From Acidobacteriota bacterium (GTDB lineage Bacteria; Aquificota; Aquificia; Aquificales; Aquificaceae): a stretch of 64,000 bases of DNA. The stretch covers positions 1 through 64,000 of the forward strand of contig RFFP01000017.1 in assembly GCA_003696155.1 (NCBI GenBank), written 5' to 3'. The number at the start of each line of letters is the position of its first letter. Position 1 is the first letter of the stretch. A program made the position numbers and the translations under genes. This document shows, piece after piece, positions 19,144 to 27,558 of the stretch. The notes beneath the pieces were generated by a model. That model did no database searches. It was not told the origin of the DNA and was given only the letters and a program-made list of their open reading frames with translations.

Positions 19144-22100
19144 ATGGCTGAGTTTGTCCACCTGCACCTTCATACCCAGTACTCCCTTCTTGACGGTGCT
19201 ATAAAGATAAAAGACCTCGCAAAGAAGGCCAAAGACCTTGGATACAGGGCCGTTGCCATAACAGACCACGGAAACCTCTTCGGCATACTGGAATTTTACA
19301 GAAGCATGAAGTCTGTGGGTATAAAACCCCTTATAGGCATGGAGGCTTACTTTACCACGGGCTCGCGCTTTGATAGAAAGGGAAAAGGGTCAGAGGATAA
19401 CCTGACGGATAAGCTCAACCACCATCTCATCCTTATAGCAAAGGACGATGTAGGGCTTAAGAACCTCATGACCCTATCTACCCTATCTTATAAAGAAGGT
19501 TTTTACTACAAACCGAGGATAGATTATGAGCTTTTGAGTGCTTACCACGAGGGTCTTATAGCTATTACCGCATGCCTTAAGGGTGTGCCAACCTACTACG
19601 CATCCATTGGAGAGGTGGAAAAGGCGGAAAGCTGGGTGAAGAAGTTTTTTGACCTCTTTGGTGGAGACCTCTACCTTGAGTTGCAGTCTAACTCCCTCCC
19701 TGAGCAACTGCAGGCTAACAGGAACCTTATAGATATAGCTAAAAGGCTTGATGTAAAGCTTGTAGCCACGAACGATGCTCACTACCTTGAACCAGAGGAC
19801 AGGCTTGCCCATCAGGTTCTCATGGCCATACAGATGAAGAAGACCCTTATGGAACTGCAACAGGGTGGAGGATTCAAGTGCGCAAACGAGGGGCTTCACT
19901 TTGCAAGTCAGGAAGAAGTATGGGAGAAGTTCAAAGGCAAGTTCCAAGGATGGGAGAGGGCACTTCTTAACACCCTTGAGATTGCGGAAAAGACTGCAGA
20001 TAGCTTTTCTACTCTTGAGAAAAACGGCTTTTTAATGCCCGAGTTTCCAACTAAAGGAATGCCAGCGGAAGAATTCCTCAAAGAGCTTGCAATAAAGGGA
20101 CTTCACCAGAGGATAGCCAAGGGACTTGCAAAAGACAACAAAGAGTACTGGGACAGGCTGAACTATGAGTTGGATGTGGTCTCCAAGATGGGTTTTGCAG
20201 GTTACTTTTTAGTGGTCCAGGACTTTATAAACTGGGCAAAGGAAAGAAATGTGCCCGTGGGACCTGGGAGGGGTTCGGCGGCGGGTTCTCTGCTGGCTTT
20301 TGCCCTTGGTATAACGGACGTAGACCCCATAAGGCACGGACTCCTCTTTGAGAGGTTTTTAAACCCCGAGAGGGTCTCCATGCCCGACATAGACGTGGAC
20401 TTCTGCATGGAAAATAGAGACAAGGTAATAGATTACGTGCGGGAAAAGTACGGCTCAGAGAAGGTGGCACAGATAATAACCTACAACGTGATGAAGGCAA
20501 AGCAGACACTCAGAGATGTGGCAAGAGCCCTCGGTGTGTCTTACCAGACGGCGGACACACTGGCAAAGCTCATACCTCAGGGTGATGTACAGGGCACATG
20601 GCTCTCTCTGGAGGAGATGTTCCTCACACCCATTGAGGATCTCTATCAGAAGTACGGAAGGCACCGCACCGACATAGAGGAGAAGGTAACCAAGTTCAGA
20701 AAGCTCTGTCAGGAGGACCCTCAGCTTGGAAGGCTTGTGGAGATAGCCCTTAGGCTTGAAGGTCTAACGAGGCACACATCCCTACATGCGGCGGGCATAG
20801 TCATAGCACCCAAAGCCTTAGAGGATCTCCTTCCCCTTTACTACGACAAAGACCGTCAGGTGGCCACCCAGTTTGATATGGCAAGGCTTGAGGAGATGGG
20901 TCTTATAAAGATGGACTTTTTAGGACTCAAGACCCTGACAGAGCTGGAAAGGATAAAAAACCTAGTTAGAGAAAGGCAGGGTATGGAGATAAACTACCTC
21001 AGCCTTCCGCTGGACGATCCCAAGGTCTACGAACTCCTCAAGGACGGAAATACAACGGGAGTTTTCCAACTTGAAAGCCCAGGTATGAAGAACCTATTAA
21101 AGAGGCTTGAGCCTGATAGTTTTGAAGATATAGTGGCTGTCTTAGCCCTTTACAGACCTGGACCTCTTAAAAGTGGGCTTGTGGACATTTATATAAACAG
21201 GAAGCACGGAAAGGAGCCGGTAGAGTATCCTTTCCCAGAACTCGAGCCCATACTAAAGGAGACTTACGGAGTGTGGGTTTATCAGGAACAGATAATGAAA
21301 GCTTCCCAGGTCCTTGCGGGGTTCACCCCCGGTGAGGCAGACACACTTAGAAAAGCCATAGGCAAAAAGAAGGCAGACCTTATGGCTCAGATAAAGGAGA
21401 AATTCATAGATGGTGCAACAGCAAGAGGTTACAGCAGAAAGGATATAGAGGAGCTCTGGGAGGACATTGAAAAGTTTGCTAGCTATTCCTTTAACAAATC
21501 CCACTCTGTGGCCTATGGATACCTTTCCTTCTGGACCGCTTACATGAAAGTATACTTTCCAGAGGAGTTTTTCTGTGTGAAGCTCTCGACGGAAAAGAGC
21601 GATAAAAAGTTTGTAAACTTGATAAAGGACGCAAAGAGTATGGGCTTTAGTATCCTGCCGCCGGACATAAACAAAAGCCATGTGGACTTTACTATAGAGG
21701 GTCCAAGGACCATAAGGTTTGGGCTCGCAAGGATAAAAGGTGTGGGAGAGGATACGGCAAGGACCATAATAAGCTTAAGAAAGGGTTTATTCAAATCGCC
21801 CGCAGACCTTGCAAGACATGTGAAGATCAACAAAAAGGTCCTTGAGGTGCTTATAAAGGCGGGTGCTTTTGACTTTATGGGGGAGAGAAGGGAAAGGCTA
21901 CTTTTGAGCATAGAGAATGGCTCTAAGAACCTTTTCATGAAGGGCCTCTTTGGAGATGAGAAGGTAGAGGAAGGGAGCTATTCAAAGTATGAGAAGGAGG
22001 TTATAGGCTTTTACGTATTCCAGCATCCCATAGAACCTTATGAGAAGCTCCTTAAAGGAAAGGTATCCTACTTGGAGGTTCTTGAGGAGGCAAAAGAGGG

Positions 22101-22599
22101 CACTTACACCTTTGCAGGTGTGATAACAGAGCTTAAGGTCAAGAAAACGCGGAGTGGTTCTTACATGGCAAGCTTCAACCTGGTTGATAAAACGGGCATA
22201 GGGGAGGTCATAGTCTTTCCAGACGTGTACGAACGGCAGAAAGAGCTCATAAAGGAAGACAGCCTTATAGTGAGCAGGTTCTCCTTGGACTTTGACGAGG
22301 AGACGGAGGATGTAAAGCTCATACTGAGAGAGGCCTACTCCATAGAGGACTTTTTGAAAAACGACTCCTCAAGGCTGACCCTTACCTTCACCAGAGAACT
22401 CTCACAGCAGGAGCTCTCTTCCATTTTAGCCCTTCTTGACCTATATAGGGACCCTGAGGGTAAGGAGATAAACCTGTTTGTAAATACGAAAGATTACAGA
22501 ACGATGCTCCAGGCCGACCCAAGGATAAGGTTAAGAGTGGACATAATAAGGGAAGAGGGACTTAAGGAGCTGGGCGTTTACGTTAACTTATCGCAGTAG
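19144..22599 (+). CDS. dnaE: DNA polymerase III subunit alpha
   Basis: PHP start FVHLHLHTQYSLLDGA; VGPGRGSAAGSLLAFALGITDVDP; 1151 aa. Confidence 0.97.
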   Translation: MAEFVHLHLHTQYSLLDGAIKIKDLAKKAKDLGYRAVAITDHGNLFGILEFYRSMKSVGIKPLIGMEAYFTTGSRFDRKGKGSEDNLTDKLNHHLILIAKDDVGLKNLMTLSTLSYKEGFYYKPRIDYELLSAYHEGLIAITACLKGVPTYYASIGEVEKAESWVKKFFDLFGGDLYLELQSNSLPEQLQANRNLIDIAKRLDVKLVATNDAHYLEPEDRLAHQVLMAIQMKKTLMELQQGGGFKCANEGLHFASQEEVWEKFKGKFQGWERALLNTLEIAEKTADSFSTLEKNGFLMPEFPTKGMPAEEFLKELAIKGLHQRIAKGLAKDNKEYWDRLNYELDVVSKMGFAGYFLVVQDFINWAKERNVPVGPGRGSAAGSLLAFALGITDVDPIRHGLLFERFLNPERVSMPDIDVDFCMENRDKVIDYVREKYGSEKVAQIITYNVMKAKQTLRDVARALGVSYQTADTLAKLIPQGDVQGTWLSLEEMFLTPIEDLYQKYGRHRTDIEEKVTKFRKLCQEDPQLGRLVEIALRLEGLTRHTSLHAAGIVIAPKALEDLLPLYYDKDRQVATQFDMARLEEMGLIKMDFLGLKTLTELERIKNLVRERQGMEINYLSLPLDDPKVYELLKDGNTTGVFQLESPGMKNLLKRLEPDSFEDIVAVLALYRPGPLKSGLVDIYINRKHGKEPVEYPFPELEPILKETYGVWVYQEQIMKASQVLAGFTPGEADTLRKAIGKKKADLMAQIKEKFIDGATARGYSRKDIEELWEDIEKFASYSFNKSHSVAYGYLSFWTAYMKVYFPEEFFCVKLSTEKSDKKFVNLIKDAKSMGFSILPPDINKSHVDFTIEGPRTIRFGLARIKGVGEDTARTIISLRKGLFKSPADLARHVKINKKVLEVLIKAGAFDFMGERRERLLLSIENGSKNLFMKGLFGDEKVEEGSYSKYEKEVIGFYVFQHPIEPYEKLLKGKVSYLEVLEEAKEGTYTFAGVITELKVKKTRSGSYMASFNLVDKTGIGEVIVFPDVYERQKELIKEDSLIVSRFSLDFDEETEDVKLILREAYSIEDFLKNDSSRLTLTFTRELSQQELSSILALLDLYRDPEGKEINLFVNTKDYRTMLQADPRIRLRVDIIREEGLKELGVYVNLSQ

Positions 22600-22944
22600 T
22601 AGGAGCTTTGGAAAATCTACTATCTCTTCTCCTATCTCCAAAGCTTTTATGTGCCTTTCCACGTACTCAAGTATGTGCTTTACGTCTATACCCCTGAAGT
22701 TTTCTCCGCATGGGCTCAGTTGCTGTTGTACCATCCTTAAGACCCTCAAAGCGCTATCACGTCTTGAGCATATGTAATGGTTGTAAGCTATGGCAAGCCT
22801 TATTATGCCCTGATAGCAATTTCTTGAAAACCTATCCTCCTTCGGGAAAAGCCTCCATATATCCTCAAGAACCTCATGGGCATCGTAAAACCTACCTTCA
22901 TCCCAAAGAGCCACCGCTTGACTTAAGAGCTCCCTTTCCTTCAA
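22588..22944 (-). CDS. DUF309 family protein
   Basis: AVALWDEGRFYDAHEVLEDIWR...YQGIIRLAIAYNHY. Confidence 0.8.
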   Translation of the reverse strand: MKERELLSQAVALWDEGRFYDAHEVLEDIWRLFPKEDRFSRNCYQGIIRLAIAYNHYICSRRDSALRVLRMVQQQLSPCGENFRGIDVKHILEYVERHIKALEIGEEIVDFPKLLLLR

Positions 22945-23231
22945 AGCTTAAAACCTATAGCAAAACCCACGGCGAAACTGCCGGCAAAGGCCAGCTTTCT
23001 TACAAGTCCAAGTACAAAGTCTGAAAAGCCCGCAAACATGCCTTTAAATAACACAAAGAGCTGGTCCCAGTTCACTGTAAGCACTCCCTTATTGGCAAGC
23101 CACATAAGGGATAGAAGATAAAGCCCCATGAGCATGAGAAAGAAGTTAAGAACCCTCCTGATGGCAAACCCTACCACAAAACCCGCAAAGCCTGCATAAC
23201 CAAGGTCGAGGGCGAGGTCTTCCCACCTCAT
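22941..23231 (-). CDS. FUN14-domain-like small membrane protein
   Basis: Glycine-rich TM segments GFAGFVVGFAIRRVLNFFLMLMGLYLLSL...AGSFAVGFAIGFKL. Confidence 0.6.
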   Translation of the reverse strand: MRWEDLALDLGYAGFAGFVVGFAIRRVLNFFLMLMGLYLLSLMWLANKGVLTVNWDQLFVLFKGMFAGFSDFVLGLVRKLAFAGSFAVGFAIGFKL

Positions 23232-24343
23232 TGGTATCTAAAGACGCTGGGATTGAGTATATCAGGGTAGTTGGTAGTCATTTCATAGTCAAAGAGCTGT
23301 TTCCTTATCTTAAGGATATCCTGTCTTGAAGGCTTGAAGGGGTAACTCCTTATGTCCGTGACCGAGCTGTCTCCAAAGGGTCTGTTGCAGGCAACCTCCG
23401 TGGTCTTGCCCCTGCATCCAGAGGTCATGAAGGGCCTCCCGCTCCATAGGAGCTCTTCGAAGGTCTCCCTGTCTATGCCGAAGTCTACAACCTGACCCTT
23501 TTGGTTAAACTTCATATCCTCATAGCGGGAGATTTGGTTATCTATAAGGTATCTTGCGAACTGAACCCTTCTGTACTGGGGTGCTGGGCAGGGCCTTTCC
23601 TTCTCCATCATGGAGCCCTCCTCTGGCCAGAAGGAGAAAAGGTGCGTCCTTGCACCCAAGTCTCTCACCCTTTGGATGGTCTCTACCATCTCCTGCTCCG
23701 TTTCACCAAGCCCCACCACAAGGTGGCATCCTGCATAACCATCACCCATTACATCGCAGGCCCATTCGAGCACCTTCCAAAAGGTTTCCCAACGGTGGGG
23801 ACTTTTCATAGGCCTTCCCCTAAGTCTTTCAAAGACCTCTGGGGTGGCGCAGTCTATGGCAACTGTGACCGTGTCCGCACCAAGCTTTTTGTAGTCCTCC
23901 ATATCCTCGTAGGTTGTTCCCGTTGCGTTTATGAGAAGGGAGACGAATATCTTGTCCCCGAGCTCTTTAAGGACCCTTTTAAGCACGTACTTGGTATCCT
24001 TTATGGCCTTTGGATGGGTTATCTGGGCTATGCAAAGCCTCTCCACATGGCCAACATGTTTGGACCTCTCTATTATGTCATCAAGCTTCACAGTGGGCCA
24101 CTCAACCCTTATGAAGTTCTTCTTTGAGTACTCCATCTCCCTGGCTTTTTGTAGACCGCAGTATGCGCAGTCCGCATGACATCCAGAGGGGTAGGTAAGT
24201 AGGGTATTTATGCAGCTTAACTTGGTATTTCTGTAAAACTGGCCTGGGACGAGACCTAAGGTCATGGCGGCAGCCATGCTTATCTGAAGGTATTCAGGGC
24301 TTTCCCTTTGTTCTGTTAGTCTCTCAAGAAGAAGTTTTTCCAT
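23228..24343 (-). CDS. Radical SAM protein (BioB/LipS-like, exact subfamily unresolved)
   Basis: SGCHADCAYCGLQ (CxxxCxxC), FVSLLINATGTTYEDMEDYKKLGADTVTVAIDCAT. Confidence 0.8.
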   Translation of the reverse strand: MEKLLLERLTEQRESPEYLQISMAAAMTLGLVPGQFYRNTKLSCINTLLTYPSGCHADCAYCGLQKAREMEYSKKNFIRVEWPTVKLDDIIERSKHVGHVERLCIAQITHPKAIKDTKYVLKRVLKELGDKIFVSLLINATGTTYEDMEDYKKLGADTVTVAIDCATPEVFERLRGRPMKSPHRWETFWKVLEWACDVMGDGYAGCHLVVGLGETEQEMVETIQRVRDLGARTHLFSFWPEEGSMMEKERPCPAPQYRRVQFARYLIDNQISRYEDMKFNQKGQVVDFGIDRETFEELLWSGRPFMTSGCRGKTTEVACNRPFGDSSVTDIRSYPFKPSRQDILKIRKQLFDYEMTTNYPDILNPSVFRYQ

Positions 24344-24373
24344 TCCGTTTACCTCCGTGTATGTAATTATAAA

Positions 24374-24386
24374 GGGCTAAAAGCCC
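24374..24386 (-). terminator. Candidate intrinsic terminator after the motE-like gene
   Basis: On - strand GGGCT-TTT-AGCCC followed by TTTATAATT. Confidence 0.45.
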
Positions 24387-24418
24387 ACACCTTTAAGAAA
24401 TTCTTATAGAAGGATAAG

Positions 24419-24838
24419 CTACCTTTTAGCTCTCTTCCTCATTATTATGCTGGAAACCTCTGCAGCCTTTTTGGCGTCCATGGCTTCAAGTATGGCTGCT
24501 GCCTGCCTTTCTTTTAAGTTAAGCAAAACCTCTGCAGCAAGCTCTGGTTCCATGTTGTTCATGATAGCACCCGCCTCGTCCGCTGAAGCCTTGTTAAATA
24601 TGTCCACAAGCCTTTTTATCTCTGGCTTGATTTCCTCCTTTGGAGGTTCAACCTTCTTTAACTCCTCTATCTTTTTCCTTTCCTCCTCTAAGCGCTTTAA
24701 CTTCTCTTCCAGGTCTTTTGTTATGGTTTGTAGCTCGCTATCAGCTTTTTTAGCCTGCTCCTGCCTTATCTTTTTCTGGAGAGCGGATTGGGGGAAAGCC
24801 AATCCCAAAAGAAGCAAGACCCCAACAGTTAGCCTCAT
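24419..24838 (-). CDS. MotE-like (MgtE_N domain) flagellar/motility protein
   Basis: Signal peptide, coiled coil, VDIFNKASADEAGAIMNNMEPELAAEVLLNLKERQAAAILEAMDAKKAAEVSSII. Confidence 0.8.
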   Translation of the reverse strand: MRLTVGVLLLLGLAFPQSALQKKIRQEQAKKADSELQTITKDLEEKLKRLEEERKKIEELKKVEPPKEEIKPEIKRLVDIFNKASADEAGAIMNNMEPELAAEVLLNLKERQAAAILEAMDAKKAAEVSSIIMRKRAKR

Positions 24839-25242
24839 TTTAACCCCATTCTCTCTTTGATAAGATGCATAAACTCCGTGTCTCGTAGTTCAAGGCTTAG
24901 ACTCTTTCGCCTCTCCTCCCAGTCAGCCTTTAGTTTAATAGTTTCCAGAGCCTTTATGTCCCTATAGACCTCTCTTAGATCTTGCTTTTTACTTCTCTTC
25001 AGTTCATCAAGACGAGCGAGCTCTAGGAGAATTTCTTTCTTCGTTGAAAGCAAAGCCCTATATCTTATGAGCAGCTCGTAGGAAAACTCCGCCTTTATTT
25101 TCTCGTTTAGATCCTCCGCTTGAGCTTCTATCCTTTCTACCTCTTTTTTTAGAGCTTGTATCTGCATTTCTATCTGTCTTATTTCCCTTGCCCTTTCATC
25201 TTTAATCCCTTCCTTGAGCTTTATTATCCTTTTCAAACTCAT
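24835..25242 (-). CDS. FliJ-like coiled-coil flagellar export chaperone
   Basis: 135 aa coiled coil with FliJ-like organisation, 4-nt overlap with motE-like gene. Confidence 0.6.
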   Translation of the reverse strand: MSLKRIIKLKEGIKDERAREIRQIEMQIQALKKEVERIEAQAEDLNEKIKAEFSYELLIRYRALLSTKKEILLELARLDELKRSKKQDLREVYRDIKALETIKLKADWEERRKSLSLELRDTEFMHLIKERMGLK

Positions 25243-25267
25243 TAACTTAGATTATAACCCTTACAGT

Positions 25268-26290
25268 TTAAGGGAGTTCCTCACAGGATTTCCATCTGTA
25301 GTTGAGCTTGTGAGTTTCAAAGGTAAAGGACAGGAAGCCAACATCACTTAGCCTCCTTAGTTTAAACTCCTTCCAACGTAGAGGTGCAGTCTCTACCCTG
25401 TATACGAGTTCCTTGTCACCCTTCCCATCGATGGCTAAACCGTAGACCTTGTCCCCCCTATACACATATCCATAGGCCCTACCCCTTCCAGGATGATAGA
25501 ACCTTATGGCGGAAAAACCCTCTCCAAAGAGATAACCTTGATCACCTTCTACCTTTAAGGCTTTACGCACCCCATTTTCGTCCTCTGCCTCTCCAAAGAT
25601 AAGACCATCGTATGCCTGTCTAAAGTAGTCAAAACCCTCACGCCTGTAAAGATATGTTCTCATATCCTTAAGTTCAAATAGAAAGCCTTCAGAATTACCC
25701 CCTACTTCAAACCTGCCCACCGCAATACCCTTCCTCACAAACCTCAGATAGTCATTCTCCATCCATCCGCTTCTCAGAGCCTTACGGACGTAAAGTCCCC
25801 TTCCGAGGGTAAGCACAAAGCCATCGTAGTTGCCCTCTGGGCCTACCCTACCTACGAGTCTATAGTTATCTTCAAGTTTATCAAAACTGTAGGCGTATAT
25901 ATTGCCTCTGGCGGCGTAGACCTTTCCCCTTTTAGTTTTCAAATCAACTATTAAAAGGTTCCACTGCCTTCCCTCTTTCCCACCGACCGCTATGTGGCAG
26001 TCCGTTTGCCAAAGTATACCCTTTGGTCCTAAGTAAGCTCTGAGGGAGTTCCTTTTGTATAGAAGAATAAGTGCCCTCTCTCCCGAATGCCCCACTGCTG
26101 CATAGCCCCAAGGACAAGTCTTTACGCTGTAAAGACTTTCGTTCTCTACACCACCCAAAAGGTAAGCCCTTTTGACCTTTTCATCCAAAATCAGGGCTTG
26201 ATGTCCATAGCCCTGCACGTATACCCTTCCCACAAGAAGATGATTATCTCCAGCAAAGAGAGCCGAGTTTTCTATGCTTAGACATTCCAT
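25268..26290 (-). CDS. Hypothetical protein, probable beta-propeller-like repeats
   Basis: About seven degenerate repeats of form xxVGxxxxxGxxxGhhhxL (see findings). Confidence 0.6.
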   Translation of the reverse strand: MECLSIENSALFAGDNHLLVGRVYVQGYGHQALILDEKVKRAYLLGGVENESLYSVKTCPWGYAAVGHSGERALILLYKRNSLRAYLGPKGILWQTDCHIAVGGKEGRQWNLLIVDLKTKRGKVYAARGNIYAYSFDKLEDNYRLVGRVGPEGNYDGFVLTLGRGLYVRKALRSGWMENDYLRFVRKGIAVGRFEVGGNSEGFLFELKDMRTYLYRREGFDYFRQAYDGLIFGEAEDENGVRKALKVEGDQGYLFGEGFSAIRFYHPGRGRAYGYVYRGDKVYGLAIDGKGDKELVYRVETAPLRWKEFKLRRLSDVGFLSFTFETHKLNYRWKSCEELP

Positions 26291-26315
26291 ACTACATACT
26301 AAAAAGTTACATACA

Positions 26316-26390
26316 GGTAAGTTAGTGATTTTAATGTATCTTCTTGACTTGTCTTAGAGTTGTGCCTAAGCTATAGACAAGGAGGTGAGG
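26316..26390 (+). promoter_or_regulatory. Promoter/operator cassette A upstream of the flavodoxin-IorAB operon
   Basis: GGTAAGT(26316)-N18-TTCTTGAC-; TTGACT(26344)-N17-TAAGCT(26367)-ATAGACAAGGAGG; matches cassette at 30006. Confidence 0.7.
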
Positions 26391-26393
26391 CAT

Positions 26394-26543
26394 ATGAGAA
26401 GAGTTCTCATACCCATTGGTGATGCTTCAAAGATGGGGGCTGACCTGAACTACTTGGTGGACAAAAACCTCGTCTCGGTTAGAGCTTGGCCAGACATACT
26501 GGACATGATGAGAGAGTTTATAAGGCTACTAAAAGGTGCCTGA
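26394..26543 (+). CDS. 49-aa microprotein heading the operon
   Basis: ATG 4 nt after GGAGGTGAGG; MRRVLIPIGDASKMGADLNYLVDKNLVSVRAWPDILDMMREFIRLLKGA*; below the size cut-off of the ORF track. Confidence 0.6.
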   Translation: MRRVLIPIGDASKMGADLNYLVDKNLVSVRAWPDILDMMREFIRLLKGA

Positions 26544-26544
26544 T

Positions 26545-27102
26545 ATGGGTAGGGTGCTTGTCCTTTATGACAGTAGGACGGGGAACACGGAGAAGATGGC
26601 TCTGCTTGTGGCGGAGGGTGCCAGAAGGGTAGAGGGGATGGAGATAAGGATAAAGAGGGTAGAGGAGGCCACCAAGGAAGATGTGCTTTGGTGCGAGGGT
26701 ATGGCGGTGGGAACTCCAACTAACATGGGCATAGTCTCCTGGAAGTTAAAGCGTTTTTTTGACGATGTGATGGGAGAGCTATGGGGACAGATAGATGGAA
26801 AGATAGGCTGTGCCTTTTCCTCCTCCGGCGGTTGGGGAGGTGGCAGCGAGGTTGCATGCCTTTCTGTCCTTTACATGCTTATAAACTACGGCTTTCTGGT
26901 CTTTGGTCTTACAGACTACACGGATAGAAAGTTCACCCTTCACTACGGTGCAGTGGTGGCAGGGGAACCAAGGTCAGAGGAAGAAAGGGAGGCATGCCTT
27001 AGGCTTGGAAAGAGGCTTGCACAGTTCGTTGCAGCACTGTATGATGGAAGGAAGGAGCTTTTAGAAAGTATAAGAAGCTTTCCGGGGAAATTTCCCTGGT
27101 AG
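26545..27102 (+). CDS. Flavodoxin/WrbA-like NAD(P)H:quinone oxidoreductase family
   Basis: VLVLYDSRTGNTEKMALLVAEGA, GMAVGTPTNMGIVSWKLKRFFDD, SSSGGWGGGSE. Confidence 0.87.
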   Translation: MGRVLVLYDSRTGNTEKMALLVAEGARRVEGMEIRIKRVEEATKEDVLWCEGMAVGTPTNMGIVSWKLKRFFDDVMGELWGQIDGKIGCAFSSSGGWGGGSEVACLSVLYMLINYGFLVFGLTDYTDRKFTLHYGAVVAGEPRSEEEREACLRLGKRLAQFVAALYDGRKELLESIRSFPGKFPW

Positions 27103-27114
27103 GAGGTGTGAGCC

Positions 27115-27555
27115 GTGTTTGAGCTTTATATAAACGGAAAGCTTTACAAAACGAAGGCCTTTGAAGATGAGCCCCTTCTTTGGGTTATAAGGGAGAGGCT
27201 AAGACTAACGGGCACTAAGTTTGGATGTGGAATAGGTATGTGCGGTGCCTGCACCGTGCTTCTGGATGGAAAACCTGTAAGGTCCTGTCTTGTGCCCGTT
27301 AAAGAAGTGGTTGGCAAAAAGATACTCACCATAGAAGGCATCCCTGAGGACCATCCCGTAAAGAGGGCTTGGATAGCTCATCAGGTGCCCCAGTGTGGAT
27401 ACTGTCAGCCAGGCTTTATAGTGGAGGCTTACTCTCTCCTTTTGGAAAACCCAAGACCTACAAAGGAGCAAATATTGGAGAGGTTCTCCTCGCATCTGTG
27501 TAGGTGTGGAACCTACAGCAGGATACTTAAGGCCGTGGAAAGCCTAAGGAGGTGA
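27115..27555 (+). CDS. [2Fe-2S] small subunit of molybdenum hydroxylase (IorA/CoxS-like)
   Basis: [33 protein letters not shown]...[14 protein letters not shown] start. Confidence 0.93.
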   Translation: MFELYINGKLYKTKAFEDEPLLWVIRERLRLTGTKFGCGIGMCGACTVLLDGKPVRSCLVPVKEVVGKKILTIEGIPEDHPVKRAWIAHQVPQCGYCQPGFIVEAYSLLLENPRPTKEQILERFSSHLCRCGTYSRILKAVESLRR

Positions 27556-27558
27556 GCC

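Noticed and set aside
23501-24127. 208-aa + strand ORF
   Set aside because: Shadow ORF antisense to the radical SAM gene with low-complexity composition and no recognisable domain.
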